Assembly (NCBI RefSeq): GCF_013128195.2 | Contig: NZ_CP053452.2 | Span: forward strand, 6,324,001-6,388,000 | DNA from: Frigoriglobus tundricola | GTDB lineage: Bacteria; Planctomycetota; Planctomycetia; Gemmatales; Gemmataceae | Reading direction: 5' to 3' | DNA: 64,000 nucleotides | Part shown: in pieces, positions 51,405 to 60,384 of the stretch | How positions within the stretch are numbered: position 1 is the first letter of the stretch | How the letters are laid out: each line of letters starts with the position of its first letter | Notes under the pieces: generated by a model | Databases searched by the model: none | The model's input: the letters and a program-made list of their open reading frames with translations, nothing else | Told to the model about the DNA's origin: nothing | Position numbers and translations under genes: made by a program

Positions 51405-52187
51405 TTATAACGCCATGCCGCCCGAGACCTCGATCCGCTGACCGTTCACCCAGCGGTTGTCGTCCGCGAGCAGGGACGCGATCATCGGGCCGATGTCGTC
51501 CGGCACAGCGGAGCGGCCGAGCGCGGTCATCTGGCTCACGAGCCGCTGGAGGTCCGGCGTGTCCCGGAACCGACCGCCGTTGAAGTCGGTCGCGACCGCG
51601 CCGGGGGCGACGGTGTTGGCCGTGATCCCGCGTGCGCCGAACTCCTTGGCCAGCGAGCGGGTGAACACCTCGATGCCGCCCTTCATCATGGCGTAGGCGG
51701 CCGTGTTGGGGAACGAGACGCGCGCCAGGCCGCTCGACACGTTGATGATCCGCCCGCCGTCTGCCATCAGCGGTAATAGCTTCTGCGTCAGGAAGAACAC
51801 GCCCTTGAGGTGGACGTTCACCAGGGCGTCGAATTCCGCCTCAGTCGTGTCCAAGACCGGCTTGTGTAAGCCAGTACCCGCGTTGTTCACCAGATAGTCG
51901 AACGTGGTCCGGCCCCACGTCTCGCTCAGCGCACGTTTGAGTTCGTCCGCGAAGGCGCCGAACGAACGGACCGCGGACGTATCGAGTTGCAGAGCGACGG
52001 CCCGGCGACCACGGGCCTGAACAGCGGCGACGACTTCTTGCGCGGCAGCTGCCCGCGAGAGATAGGTGATTACGACATCGACGCCCTTCCGAGCCAGGCT
52101 CTCAGCCGTGGCGCGCCCGAGCCCGCGGCTGCCTCCCGTAATCAGTGCGATCTTCACGTTGCTGCCTTGATCGTTTGCCGTTGCCAT
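51405..52187 (-). CDS. Short-chain dehydrogenase/reductase
   Basis: 260-residue classical SDR. Seen: ALITGGSRGLGRATAES (TGxxxGxG), NNAGTG, catalytic Ser in INVSSGLARVS, and the Tyr/Lys pair in AAYAMMKGG. Here the usual YxxxK is intact (Y-A-M-M-K). Cofactor strand VDVVITYLSR suggests NADPH. It is divergent from an AraC regulator, a frequent pairing in which the regulator controls the reductase. ATG 52187. Confidence 0.9.
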   Translation of the reverse strand: MATANDQGSNVKIALITGGSRGLGRATAESLARKGVDVVITYLSRAAAAQEVVAAVQARGRRAVALQLDTSAVRSFGAFADELKRALSETWGRTTFDYLVNNAGTGLHKPVLDTTEAEFDALVNVHLKGVFFLTQKLLPLMADGGRIINVSSGLARVSFPNTAAYAMMKGGIEVFTRSLAKEFGARGITANTVAPGAVATDFNGGRFRDTPDLQRLVSQMTALGRSAVPDDIGPMIASLLADDNRWVNGQRIEVSGGMAL

Positions 52188-52222
52188 ATCGGCCCTTCGG
52201 TATGTGTTGGATGGTGGCCTGT

Positions 52223-52276
52223 TGTGGTGCAGGCGTCCCGCCTGCAAACGTAAGCAGGCGAGACGCCTGCACCACA
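52223..52276. repeat. Dispersed palindrome, GCAGGCG family, copy 3
   Basis: Same element as at 7624 and 9996: tgtggtgcaggcgtcccgcc, a short loop, then the inverse. Here it lies between divergent genes, upstream of both starts. Confidence 0.85.
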
Positions 52277-52422
52277 ATAAGAGCCACCATCCGTGATTGG
52301 ATGACCGCAAGTTATCCCGTTGCCGTCGCGGGCAGAATACCAGAAGTCGTCAGTTTTCTGCCTATTCCTGCTCGCGGCGTAAAATTCACCTCGGACACTA
52401 TTGGAAGAAGTGAAGGATAAGT

Positions 52423-53361
52423 ATGTTGATTCGTGCTTTGGCCGAGGCGGCGCGGCGGTTCACGGACGCTCAGATCGGGACCGCCCCGTTCGCGACAGCG
52501 GTGCCCGGGCTCATCATCCACCGCGCGGATCATGCGATGCGCCCCGCGTATCGGGTGTTCAAACCGGCCCTCTGCGTCGTCGCGCAGGGGAGCAAGTGGG
52601 CCGTCGTCGGCGACCGGCGCCTCGAATACCGAGCGGGGCAGGCGCTGCTGGCCAGCGTCGAGGTGCCGGGCGTCGGGCGCATCGTCGAGGCCAGTCCGGA
52701 CCGGCCGTACCTCGGGGTCATTATTGAATTCGACCCGGCCATCATGCGTGAGGTACTGGAAAGCCTGACTCGCCCGCCCGGCTCGGACGATGACGCGCCG
52801 GCAGGCGTCTTCGTCGCGGACATCGACGGTCCGCTGGCCGACTGCGTGCTGCGGATGGTCCGGTTGCTCGACGCGCCGGCGGCGATTCCGGTGCTCCGAC
52901 CGCTGATCCTGCGCGAACTGAGCTACTGGCTGCTGACCGGCCCGCACGGCGGTGCGGTCGCCCGAATGGTCCTGACCAATACCCATGCGGCCGATGTTAT
53001 CCGGGCGGTGCACGTCCTCCGCGACCGCTTCACGGAGCCGATCCGGGTCGCGGAACTGGCGCGTGTTGCTGGACTGAGCCCGTCCGCGTTCCACAGGCGG
53101 TTCAAAGCCGTGACGGCGCTGACGCCGCTCCAGTACCAGAAGCAGCTTCGCTTGCTCGAAGCGCGGCGCCTGTTGGTCGCGGAGGCAGCGAGTGTGGAAT
53201 CGGCCGCGGCACGGGTGGGGTACGAAAGCGCGTCGCAGTTCAGCCGCGAGTACGCGCGCCTGTTCGGCGCGCCGCCGCGCCGGGACGCCGTCGCCGTGCG
53301 GTCACTCGCGAGCTCGCGGGCCGAGAGCCGGAACGCCGATCGGCCGGACGTGCCATCGTAG
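52423..53361 (+). CDS. AraC family transcriptional regulator
   Basis: 312 residues. The N-terminal cupin-like AraC_N domain (residues about 15-150) holds FKPALCVVAQGSKWAVVGDR and YRAGQALLASVEVPG. The C-terminal AraC DNA-binding domain (about 195-290) has two helix-turn-helix units: RVAELARVAGLSPSAFHRRF and SVESAAARVGYESASQFSRE. The ATG at 52423 follows aagga. It probably regulates the divergent SDR and itself. Confidence 0.92.
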   Translation: MLIRALAEAARRFTDAQIGTAPFATAVPGLIIHRADHAMRPAYRVFKPALCVVAQGSKWAVVGDRRLEYRAGQALLASVEVPGVGRIVEASPDRPYLGVIIEFDPAIMREVLESLTRPPGSDDDAPAGVFVADIDGPLADCVLRMVRLLDAPAAIPVLRPLILRELSYWLLTGPHGGAVARMVLTNTHAADVIRAVHVLRDRFTEPIRVAELARVAGLSPSAFHRRFKAVTALTPLQYQKQLRLLEARRLLVAEAASVESAAARVGYESASQFSREYARLFGAPPRRDAVAVRSLASSRAESRNADRPDVPS

Positions 53362-53504
53362 GTTTGCTGCGGGCGCGGCTTCGACGCGGCCCGTTTTTGA
53401 GGGCCGCGTCAAAGGTGGTGCGGGCGGAACGACGTGCCCAGCGGTTGTCGAGTGTGAAATTGTTCGTTCGAACTGACATATTTATATTAAATATGATCCA
53501 GGGT

Positions 53505-54473
53505 CTAGAGTGGTACTGCGGTTCCGGGTGGTAGGCTTATGGCATTCGCTCCTGTTGAATCGAACTGTGTCACAGAGCCGTCGGTGAAGTACACGTCGTA
53601 CACCTGCCCCAGCGGCACCGTTTCGCCCGTGCCGCCGACGTTCCCTGGGATGGGGCCTTCGACGATAAAGCGCACGTTGAACACCTGCCCTGGGGGCACC
53701 GTTCCGCCGGGGCCGATGGTCGTGCCCGCGGCGAGGACGCCGGACGCCAGGGCGCGCGAGCCGGTGGCGTCGATCTGGAACAGTAGGCCGTCCTGGAGGA
53801 CGAGGTCGAGTACTTCCCCGTTGGGGCCGAAGGTCGTGCTGACGGAGGCGACCCCGCTGCCCACGAGATGAGCGCCACCGGCGTCGTACTGGTACAGGCT
53901 ACCGTCTTGATAAATGACGTCCAGCACCTCACTATTGCCGTTGAAAGTGACCTTGCTGGAACTGGCGCCTGTCCCCAGCAAGTGAGAGCCGGCGGCATCC
54001 AGTTGGAGGAGCGAACCGTCCTGGAGGACGAGGGCGAGCACTTCCCCGTTGGGGCCGAAGGCCCCGCTGACGGAGACGACCCCGGTGCCCAGGAGGTGGC
54101 TGCCGCCGGCGTCGTACTGGTACAGGGTGCCGTCTTGATAAACCACCGCGAGTACGAGCCCACCGGGGCCGTAAGCCACACTGGCCGAACGGACACCGGT
54201 CGCCAGTAGGTGGGAGCCGGTGGCATCATACTGCGTGAGGTCGCCGTCCGCGGATACGACCTCGACCACCTGCTGGGACGGCGTGAACACCGTGCTCACG
54301 GTCCCGTCGGGGGGCGCCGCCGTGAACGAGGCCGGGGTGAGCCGGTCCTCGAACGCTTCCAGCGTGGGCCGAAAGGACGTCCAGGATCTCGGCATCTTGA
54401 CCGGCCGGCGTGACGAAGTGAACCCGGTCGTGCGGGCCAAAAAAACGGGCCGCGGGAACCAGAAGCCGCACAT
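53505..54473 (-). CDS. Exported repeat protein with LExFEDRLTP motif
   Basis: 322 residues. The N-terminus contains SFRPTLEAFEDRLTPASFTA, the planctomycete export-type motif also seen (as VEPLTDRLVPS) in the gene at 25992. The rest is about five units of some 43 residues, each with V(L)xxVxxQDGxLxQxDAxGSHLLGTGVxSVS and FGPNGEVL, a propeller-like or beta-helical repeat. It ends in two GQVYDVYF-type segments. No catalytic motif. ATG 54473 has cggag 8 bases upstream; ATG 54395 is an alternative. Confidence 0.8.
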   Translation of the reverse strand: MCGFWFPRPVFLARTTGFTSSRRPVKMPRSWTSFRPTLEAFEDRLTPASFTAAPPDGTVSTVFTPSQQVVEVVSADGDLTQYDATGSHLLATGVRSASVAYGPGGLVLAVVYQDGTLYQYDAGGSHLLGTGVVSVSGAFGPNGEVLALVLQDGSLLQLDAAGSHLLGTGASSSKVTFNGNSEVLDVIYQDGSLYQYDAGGAHLVGSGVASVSTTFGPNGEVLDLVLQDGLLFQIDATGSRALASGVLAAGTTIGPGGTVPPGQVFNVRFIVEGPIPGNVGGTGETVPLGQVYDVYFTDGSVTQFDSTGANAISLPPGTAVPL

Positions 54474-54823
54474 GATGATACTCCGTTGCTAAGGAGTTCG
54501 AGGCTCGGGCGGTTTCTCCGCGGCCGTGCGAGTTCACCCCGCAGACCGAGAACGCGCCGGTTTCAGGAGAGTAAACTTATCGCATTTCGCGGACGAAATA
54601 CAGTCTTATCTGAATTGTATATATGGTTTATTTCTATTTGTAAATCATTTGAGTGTATGGCCCAGCGTCGTCGCCGCGACAAAACTGTCAAGCTGGTGCC
54701 CGGACCCGCTGGCGCACTTGCACGAGCAGGCCCGGGCGCGAACAGATCGTTCACCAACTTAGTTGCCCGCCGCGCTCCGCCCGGCCATAATCCGCGGATC
54801 GCCCCCCGTCCACGGAGAATCCC
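54474..54823. other. Divergent intergenic region with AT-rich island
   Basis: 350 bp. 54590-54660 is strongly AT-rich (gaattgtatatatgg) in GC-rich surroundings and is the best promoter candidate for either neighbour. No gene is seen. Confidence 0.5.
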
Positions 54824-55360
54824 ATGATCCGCCTGCTGCTCGTTTCCGCGCTCACCCTGCTCCCGGCCGCGGCCCGTGCGGACGAACCCAAGCCGAAACT
54901 GCCACCCGCCACCGCCGTGCTGGCCGAAGGGCTCTCGGCGGCCAAGAAGGACGGCAAGGCCGTGTTCCTGGCCTTCGGCTCCCCGGCGTGCGGGTGGTGC
55001 AAGTACCTGGACAAGTACCACGCCCGCCCGGCCGTCGCCAAAACCCTCGGGAAGCATCTGGTGTTCGTGAAGGTGGACGTGATCGAGAACGAGGGCGGGC
55101 AGAAGTTGTACGAGAAGTACGCTCCGGAACCGGGCGGCGTGCCGGTCTGGGTCGTCCTGTCGGCCGAGGGGAAGGTGCTGGGCGATTCCTTCGCGGACAA
55201 GAACGGGAAGAAGGACAACGTCGGGTTCCCCTACGAGCCGAACGAAGTGGCCCACTACGAGAAGGTGCTGCGGGCGGCGCTGCCGAAGCTGACCGACGCG
55301 GAGGTCGCGGAGGTCGTGAAGGAGCTGAAGGACGCCGGCCCGAAGCGCGACAAGAAGTGA
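54824..55360 (+). CDS. Exported thioredoxin-fold protein
   Basis: 178 residues. Signal peptide LLLVSALTLLPAAARAD. Thioredoxin-like fold with redox motif in FGSPACGWCKYLDKY (CxxC = CGWC) and the cis-Pro segment GGVPVWVVLSAEGKV. It belongs to the thioredoxin_7-like group rather than classical thioredoxin. It may reduce or form disulfides in envelope proteins. ATG 54824 has ggag upstream. Confidence 0.87.
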   Translation: MIRLLLVSALTLLPAAARADEPKPKLPPATAVLAEGLSAAKKDGKAVFLAFGSPACGWCKYLDKYHARPAVAKTLGKHLVFVKVDVIENEGGQKLYEKYAPEPGGVPVWVVLSAEGKVLGDSFADKNGKKDNVGFPYEPNEVAHYEKVLRAALPKLTDAEVAEVVKELKDAGPKRDKK

Positions 55361-55537
55361 ACGCGTTCCGCTCCCCGGATCACGCGGCTTTCGGCTCGTG
55401 ATCCGGGAGCCGTGCCGCCCCGAGTGACCCGCCCCGTCGCCGCAAGTTTCGGAATACGCTCACTGCATCCCGCCTCCGCGCTGTAAAACAACAGTACCCG
55501 CCATTCACGCTGCCGAAGCACACATCCGGGAATCGTC

Positions 55538-56275
55538 ATGCTCACTCGCACCCTCGCGCTCCTGATCGGCCTGTACGGCTCGTGGGCCGCGTCCGCCGCC
55601 CACGCGGCCGATCCGCCGCCGAAGCCCACGTCGCACACGGTGAAGAAGATCGAGGGCTGGACCGTGCGCGTCGATGACCGGCTCCTGACGGCGCCGAACG
55701 ACGAAGTGGGCACCCGCGCGATCCGCTACCTCGAAAGCAAACTCGGCGACATCAAAACCGTCCTGCCCGCGGACAAGGTCAAGAAGCTCCAGACGGTCAC
55801 CATCGTTCTCGATCTCACGCACGGGGACCTGGGGCCGATGCAGTACCACCCGAGCGCCGACTGGCTGAAGGCCAACGGCTACTCGACCGATCTGGCGAAG
55901 TGCGTTCACCTGCCCCGCGCCGATGACGTGGCGACCAAGCGCAACACCGCCGACATGCCGTGGGTGATCCTGCACGAACTGGCCCACGCGTACCACGATC
56001 AGGTGCTCGGCTTCGACGAACCCCGGATCATCGAGGCGTACGAGAAGTACAAGAAGAGCGGGCGCGGCGAAAAGACGCTCCTGTTCACCGGTGAGCGCAC
56101 GAAGCACTACGCGCTCACGGACCACAAGGAGTTCTTCGCCGAGATGACGGAGAGCTACTTCGGCACCAACGACTTCTTCCCGTTCAACCGGGCCGAGCTC
56201 AAGGAGAGCGAACCGGAGATTTACGAACTCATGGCGCACGTTTGGGGTTCACCGACGAAAAAAGGCAAACGCTGA
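55538..56275 (+). CDS. Exported putative zinc metallopeptidase
   Basis: 245 residues. Signal peptide LALLIGLYGSWAASAAHA. Zinc motif WVILHELAHAYHDQ (HExxH), and about 60 residues later EFFAEMTESYFGTNDFFPF, where a Glu can be the third ligand as in gluzincins. Before this, KVKKLQTVTIVLDLTHGDLG forms a conserved strand. I do not recognise a characterised family; the active site looks complete. Confidence 0.78.
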   Translation: MLTRTLALLIGLYGSWAASAAHAADPPPKPTSHTVKKIEGWTVRVDDRLLTAPNDEVGTRAIRYLESKLGDIKTVLPADKVKKLQTVTIVLDLTHGDLGPMQYHPSADWLKANGYSTDLAKCVHLPRADDVATKRNTADMPWVILHELAHAYHDQVLGFDEPRIIEAYEKYKKSGRGEKTLLFTGERTKHYALTDHKEFFAEMTESYFGTNDFFPFNRAELKESEPEIYELMAHVWGSPTKKGKR

Positions 56276-56302
56276 TACCGGCTGCTGACCAACGGTGCAA
56301 TT

Positions 56303-56457
56303 CCCTGGGACCGCGGCCGTCTCGGCCGCTCTTGGCGATGCGAGCGAGACGGCTCCCGACGGTCCCATAAAGAGAAGCGCGTGAAGTGCTTTCCCCGGGT
56401 ATCACGGCGGCCTCGGTTGCATCGCCAAGAGCGGCCGAGACGGCCGCGGTCCCAGGG
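56303..56457. repeat. Perfect 39-bp inverted repeat
   Basis: Arms 56303-56341 and 56419-56457 are exact inverse copies (begin ccctgggaccgcggccgtct), with a 77-bp loop. Each arm contains the hairpin gcggccg-tct-cggccgc. It lies between co-directional genes and shares its outer block with the repeat at 41656. Confidence 0.92.
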
Positions 56458-56494
56458 TATAGGAACTGGAACTCACCCCGCAGGGCACACCATC

Positions 56495-59458
56495 GTGAAG
56501 ACGCTTCTGGCACTCGCCGCAATCGTGAGTCTGTCTCGGACCGCACAGGCAGCGGACTACTCGAGCTGGCGGCACACGGGTTCCGTGTACATCCTCACCA
56601 CGCCCGAAGGCGCCGACCTGCCGAAGGGGGCGGAGGTCGAGGGCTTCCCCCTCCTCGTCCGGCTGCACCGGGACTTCTTCGACTTCGGCCAGGCGCAGGC
56701 GCACGGGGAAGACCTGCGCGTCGCGTCCGCAAAGGGGGAACCGCTGGCGCACCAGATCGAGGACTGGGACGCCACCAAGGGGACGGCCAGTATCTGGGTT
56801 CGGGTTCCGAAGATCCGCGGGGCCGAACGGCAGGAGATCAAACTGTACTGGGGCAACGTTCGCGCCAAGCCGGAGTCGGACGGCAAGGCGGTGTTCGGCG
56901 CGTCCAACGGTTACCTGAGCGTGTGGCACATGAACGAGGCGGTGAAGGACGAGATCGGCACTCTCGCCAGCGCCGACACCGGAACGACCGCGACCACCGG
57001 AATCATCGGCCGGGCCAGACACTTTCCGGGCCAGAACGGCATCTTCTGTGGCGAAAAGATCCCGAACTACCCCACCGGCGCGAGTTCGCACAGTACCGAA
57101 GCGTGGGTCCGGGCCGAGAAGCCGAACACGACGATCATCGGGTGGGGGAACGAGGGCGGCGGGCGCGGGAGCAAGGTGCGGATGCAGCTCCGCAGCCCGC
57201 CGCACCTCCACATCGACAGCGATTTCTCGGACGTGCGCGGCGAGGGGCGCGTGCCGCTCGGCGAGTGGGTTCACGTCGTCCACACCTACGACCGGCAGGA
57301 CGGCAGAATCTACATCAACGGCAAGCTCGACGCGACGGCGAAGCCGCTGCTGGGCATCAAGACCCCGGCCCGCTTCTGGATCGGCGGCTGGTACCACAAC
57401 TACGACTTCGTCGGCGACATCGACGAGGTGCGGGTCTCGAACGTGGCCCGGTCGGCCGACTGGGTTCGGCTCCAGTACGAGAACCAGAAGCCGCTCCAGA
57501 CGCTCGTCGGCCCGCTCGTTCAGTCGGGCACCACGTTCTCCGTTTCGCAGCCGAAGGTCGTTGTGGCCGAGGGGAGCCGCACGGAACTGACCGCGAAGGC
57601 CGGCGGCGCGCAGAAGGTCTACTGGGTCGTGAAACGCGACAACCCGGCGCAAGAGACTGTCGCCGCGGTGGACCGGTTCACGTTTGCATTGGAGGCGGGC
57701 CGGGTGGTCGGTGACCAGTCGTACACCCTTCGGTTCAAAGCGGTTTACGCCACCGAAGTCAAGACGATCGACGTCCCGGTCACGGTCACGGAAGCGGTAC
57801 CCGAACCGGTCTTCACGCTCCGGGCACCGGCCGCATGGGACGGCCGAAAGACGATCGAGGTGGTGCCGGAAATCACGAACGCGGCCGAAATGCGGGCCGC
57901 AGGGGCCGACGCACTGACCTACACCTGGACGGCGGGCGACATCGCCGTCATCAAGGACGTCGTGCCGGGCAAACTTGTTCTGAAGCGGGCACAGAACAGC
58001 GGACCGCTGACCGTTACGGCCGCGATCCACAACGGCGGCCGCGCGACCGAGCGGACGGTGACGATCGCGGTTCAGGAGCCGGCGAAAGACGCCTGGGTCG
58101 AGCGCGCCTCCGATAAGGACGAGAAACCCGAGGACGGTCAGTTTTACGCTCGCGACGACAAGAACGAGGGCACGCTGTTCTACAACGGGACGCTGACGCA
58201 AGCCGCCGAGAGCGTCTACCTGAAGCTCTACGCCGACGACACGTTGCTCGACACGACGGTGCAGAAGCCCGGTGCCGATAAGTCTTACGCGTTCGCGGTC
58301 AAGCTCAAGGCGGGGCTGATCCGGTACAAGGTCGAGTTCGGCACCCGGGCCGGCGCGGCCGACACGCGGCTCCACACGGTCTCGAATCTGGTCTGCGGGG
58401 ACGCCTACCTCATCAACGGGCAATCGAACGCGGTGGCGACCGACTTCGGCAAGGACGATCCGACGTTCCGGAGCGACTGGATTCGCTCCTACGGGAGCAT
58501 GTCCGGGAGCCCCCAAGGGGTCGCGGCGTGGGGGACCGCCGTTCACCGGAGCCACGACGCGGAGAAGTTTCAGGTCGGTTATTGGGGCATGGAACTCGCG
58601 CGGCGCCTGGTCGAGACCCACAAGGTCCCGATCTGCCTGATCAACGGCGCCGTGGGCGGGAGCCGGATCGACCAGCACCAGCGGAACGCGGCCGCCCCCG
58701 AGGACACGACGACGATCTACGGGCGGCTCCTGTGGCGGGTGCGCAAGGCCAGGCTCACGCACGGCATCCGGGGCGTGCTGTGGCACCAGGGAGAGAACGA
58801 TCAGGGCGCCGACGGCCCCACGGGCGGTTTCGGCTGGGAGACCTACCGGCAGTACTTCATCGATCTGGCGGCGGCGTGGAAGCAGGACTTCCCGAACGTT
58901 CAGCACTATTACGTGTTCCAGATCTGGCCGAAATCGTGCTCGATGGGGATCAACGGCTCGGACAACCGGCTGCGCGAGGTGCAACGGACCCTGCCGACGG
59001 CGTTCTCGCGCCTGAGTGTGATGTCCACGCTGGGGATCCGCCCGCCCGGCGGCTGCCACTTCCCGGCGGCGGGGTACGCCGAGTTCGCGCGGCTCATTTG
59101 CCCCCTGCTCGAACGGGACAACTACGGCAAGGTGTTCACGACCCCCGTCACGCCGCCGAACCTCAAGCGGGCCGGGTTCATTGACGACAAGAAGGACGAG
59201 ATCCTGCTGGAGTTCGACCAGCCCGTAAAGTGGGACGATGCCCTGGTGGGTCAGTTCCATCTCGACGGCGGGACGAACAAACCGGTTTCTGGGTCCGCTT
59301 CCGGGGCCAGGGTGCGTTTGAAATTGAGTGCCCCTTCGACCGCGCGAACGGTGACGTATCTCGACAGTGCGGCGTGGAGCCCGGACAAGCTGGTGCGCGG
59401 AGCGAACGGCATCGCGGCACTCACCTTCTGCGAAGTGCCGCTCGCGCCGGGGCGATGA
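56495..59458 (+). CDS. Large secreted LamG-domain sialate O-acetylesterase-like protein
   Basis: 987 residues from GTG 56495, which gives the signal peptide KTLLALAAIVSLSRTAQA; the open frame upstream reads through the repeat. Domains: DUF2341-type (about 20-130; GFPLLVRLHRDFFDF), LamG/concanavalin (about 140-320; ARHFPGQNGIFCGEK, STEAWVRAEKPNTTIIGWG, EVRVSNVARSADW), Ig-like beta domains (about 350-560), then an SGNH-type sialate O-acetylesterase (about 630-880; LINGQSNAVATD with the Ser, GVLWHQGENDQG, and a late His in CHFPAAGYAEFARL), and a short C-terminal beta domain. Likely removes acetyl groups from external glycans. Confidence 0.88.
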   Translation: MKTLLALAAIVSLSRTAQAADYSSWRHTGSVYILTTPEGADLPKGAEVEGFPLLVRLHRDFFDFGQAQAHGEDLRVASAKGEPLAHQIEDWDATKGTASIWVRVPKIRGAERQEIKLYWGNVRAKPESDGKAVFGASNGYLSVWHMNEAVKDEIGTLASADTGTTATTGIIGRARHFPGQNGIFCGEKIPNYPTGASSHSTEAWVRAEKPNTTIIGWGNEGGGRGSKVRMQLRSPPHLHIDSDFSDVRGEGRVPLGEWVHVVHTYDRQDGRIYINGKLDATAKPLLGIKTPARFWIGGWYHNYDFVGDIDEVRVSNVARSADWVRLQYENQKPLQTLVGPLVQSGTTFSVSQPKVVVAEGSRTELTAKAGGAQKVYWVVKRDNPAQETVAAVDRFTFALEAGRVVGDQSYTLRFKAVYATEVKTIDVPVTVTEAVPEPVFTLRAPAAWDGRKTIEVVPEITNAAEMRAAGADALTYTWTAGDIAVIKDVVPGKLVLKRAQNSGPLTVTAAIHNGGRATERTVTIAVQEPAKDAWVERASDKDEKPEDGQFYARDDKNEGTLFYNGTLTQAAESVYLKLYADDTLLDTTVQKPGADKSYAFAVKLKAGLIRYKVEFGTRAGAADTRLHTVSNLVCGDAYLINGQSNAVATDFGKDDPTFRSDWIRSYGSMSGSPQGVAAWGTAVHRSHDAEKFQVGYWGMELARRLVETHKVPICLINGAVGGSRIDQHQRNAAAPEDTTTIYGRLLWRVRKARLTHGIRGVLWHQGENDQGADGPTGGFGWETYRQYFIDLAAAWKQDFPNVQHYYVFQIWPKSCSMGINGSDNRLREVQRTLPTAFSRLSVMSTLGIRPPGGCHFPAAGYAEFARLICPLLERDNYGKVFTTPVTPPNLKRAGFIDDKKDEILLEFDQPVKWDDALVGQFHLDGGTNKPVSGSASGARVRLKLSAPSTARTVTYLDSAAWSPDKLVRGANGIAALTFCEVPLAPGR

Positions 59459-59622
59459 GCGCTTTTGCGCCCGGGTATACGAATCCGTTACAGAAGGAGC
59501 GACCGCGATTCATGCATAAGACCGCTTGATACGGACGACACTCGCCTAAGACTACATTCCCCCGCCCGGTGCCGCTCGGACGGTGTTAGAATTAAAGCAC
59601 CTTTCCCCGGTTGGGCCCGCCC

Positions 59623-60384
59623 GTGAGCGACCTCTCCTCGTACCGACTGGCGCTGGACGCCCTCCCGCACCTCGTCTGGGTCGCCGGTCCCGACGGGTCT
59701 CTGGAGTACCTGAACCGGCGGTGCGGCGAGTACACCGGGCTGCCGCTCGACGACCTGCTCGGCTGGGACTGGGGCTGGGTGCTGCACCCGGCGGACCTGC
59801 CCGACACGCTGGCCGTCTGGTCCGAGTCGATCCGGACGGGCGCGTCGCACCAGGTCGAGTTCCGGCTCCGCCGGCACGACGGCGAGTACCGGTGGTTCCT
59901 GGCCCGCGCCGAACCGGTCCGCGACGCCGACGGGAACGTGCTGCGCTGGTTCGGCACCTGCACCGACATCGAGGACGCCCGGCGCACGGCCGACCAGTTC
60001 CGGGCCGCCCGGCTGCTGTTCCGCGCGCTGGTCGAGCGGAACCAGGACGGTCTGGCGCTGGTCGGGCCGGAGGGGACGGTGCGGTACGCCAACCCGGTTG
60101 CGGCGCGGCTGCTCGGCTTCGTGACGGACGAGCTGACCGGCACGGACCTCTGGGGGTCCGTTCACGGGGAGGAGCGGCGGGCGGTGAGCCTGTGGTGGGA
60201 GACGGTCCTGGCGAACCCGGGGCAGCGGCTGGCGACGACCACACGGTTCCTGCAGCGTGACGGGGCGCCGCTCCGGGTAACGGTGCTGGCCAGCAACCTG
60301 GTTCCCGACCCGGACGTCCGCGCGGTCGCCGTTCAACTGCGCCCGGCCGAGGAACCGGGGACGAGCGCGGAAGGGTCCGTGTGA
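59623..60384 (+). CDS. Stand-alone tandem PAS protein
   Basis: 253 residues with two PAS domains and nothing else. PAS 1 (about 5-125): LPHLVWVAGPDGSLEYLNRR, WVLHPADLPDTLAVW, RWFGTCTDIEDARR. PAS 2 (about 135-245): ALVERNQDGLALVGPEGTVR and GFVTDELTG. No kinase, cyclase or DNA-binding domain is present, so it must signal through another protein. The start GTG 59623 has no strong ribosome site; TTG 59611 is an alternative. Confidence 0.82.
   Translation: MSDLSSYRLALDALPHLVWVAGPDGSLEYLNRRCGEYTGLPLDDLLGWDWGWVLHPADLPDTLAVWSESIRTGASHQVEFRLRRHDGEYRWFLARAEPVRDADGNVLRWFGTCTDIEDARRTADQFRAARLLFRALVERNQDGLALVGPEGTVRYANPVAARLLGFVTDELTGTDLWGSVHGEERRAVSLWWETVLANPGQRLATTTRFLQRDGAPLRVTVLASNLVPDPDVRAVAVQLRPAEEPGTSAEGSV

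Noticed and set aside
56402..59260. Open frame of 952 codons on the - strand
   Set aside because: Antisense to the LamG/esterase gene, which has clear domains; the antisense peptide is Arg/Val/Pro-rich nonsense.
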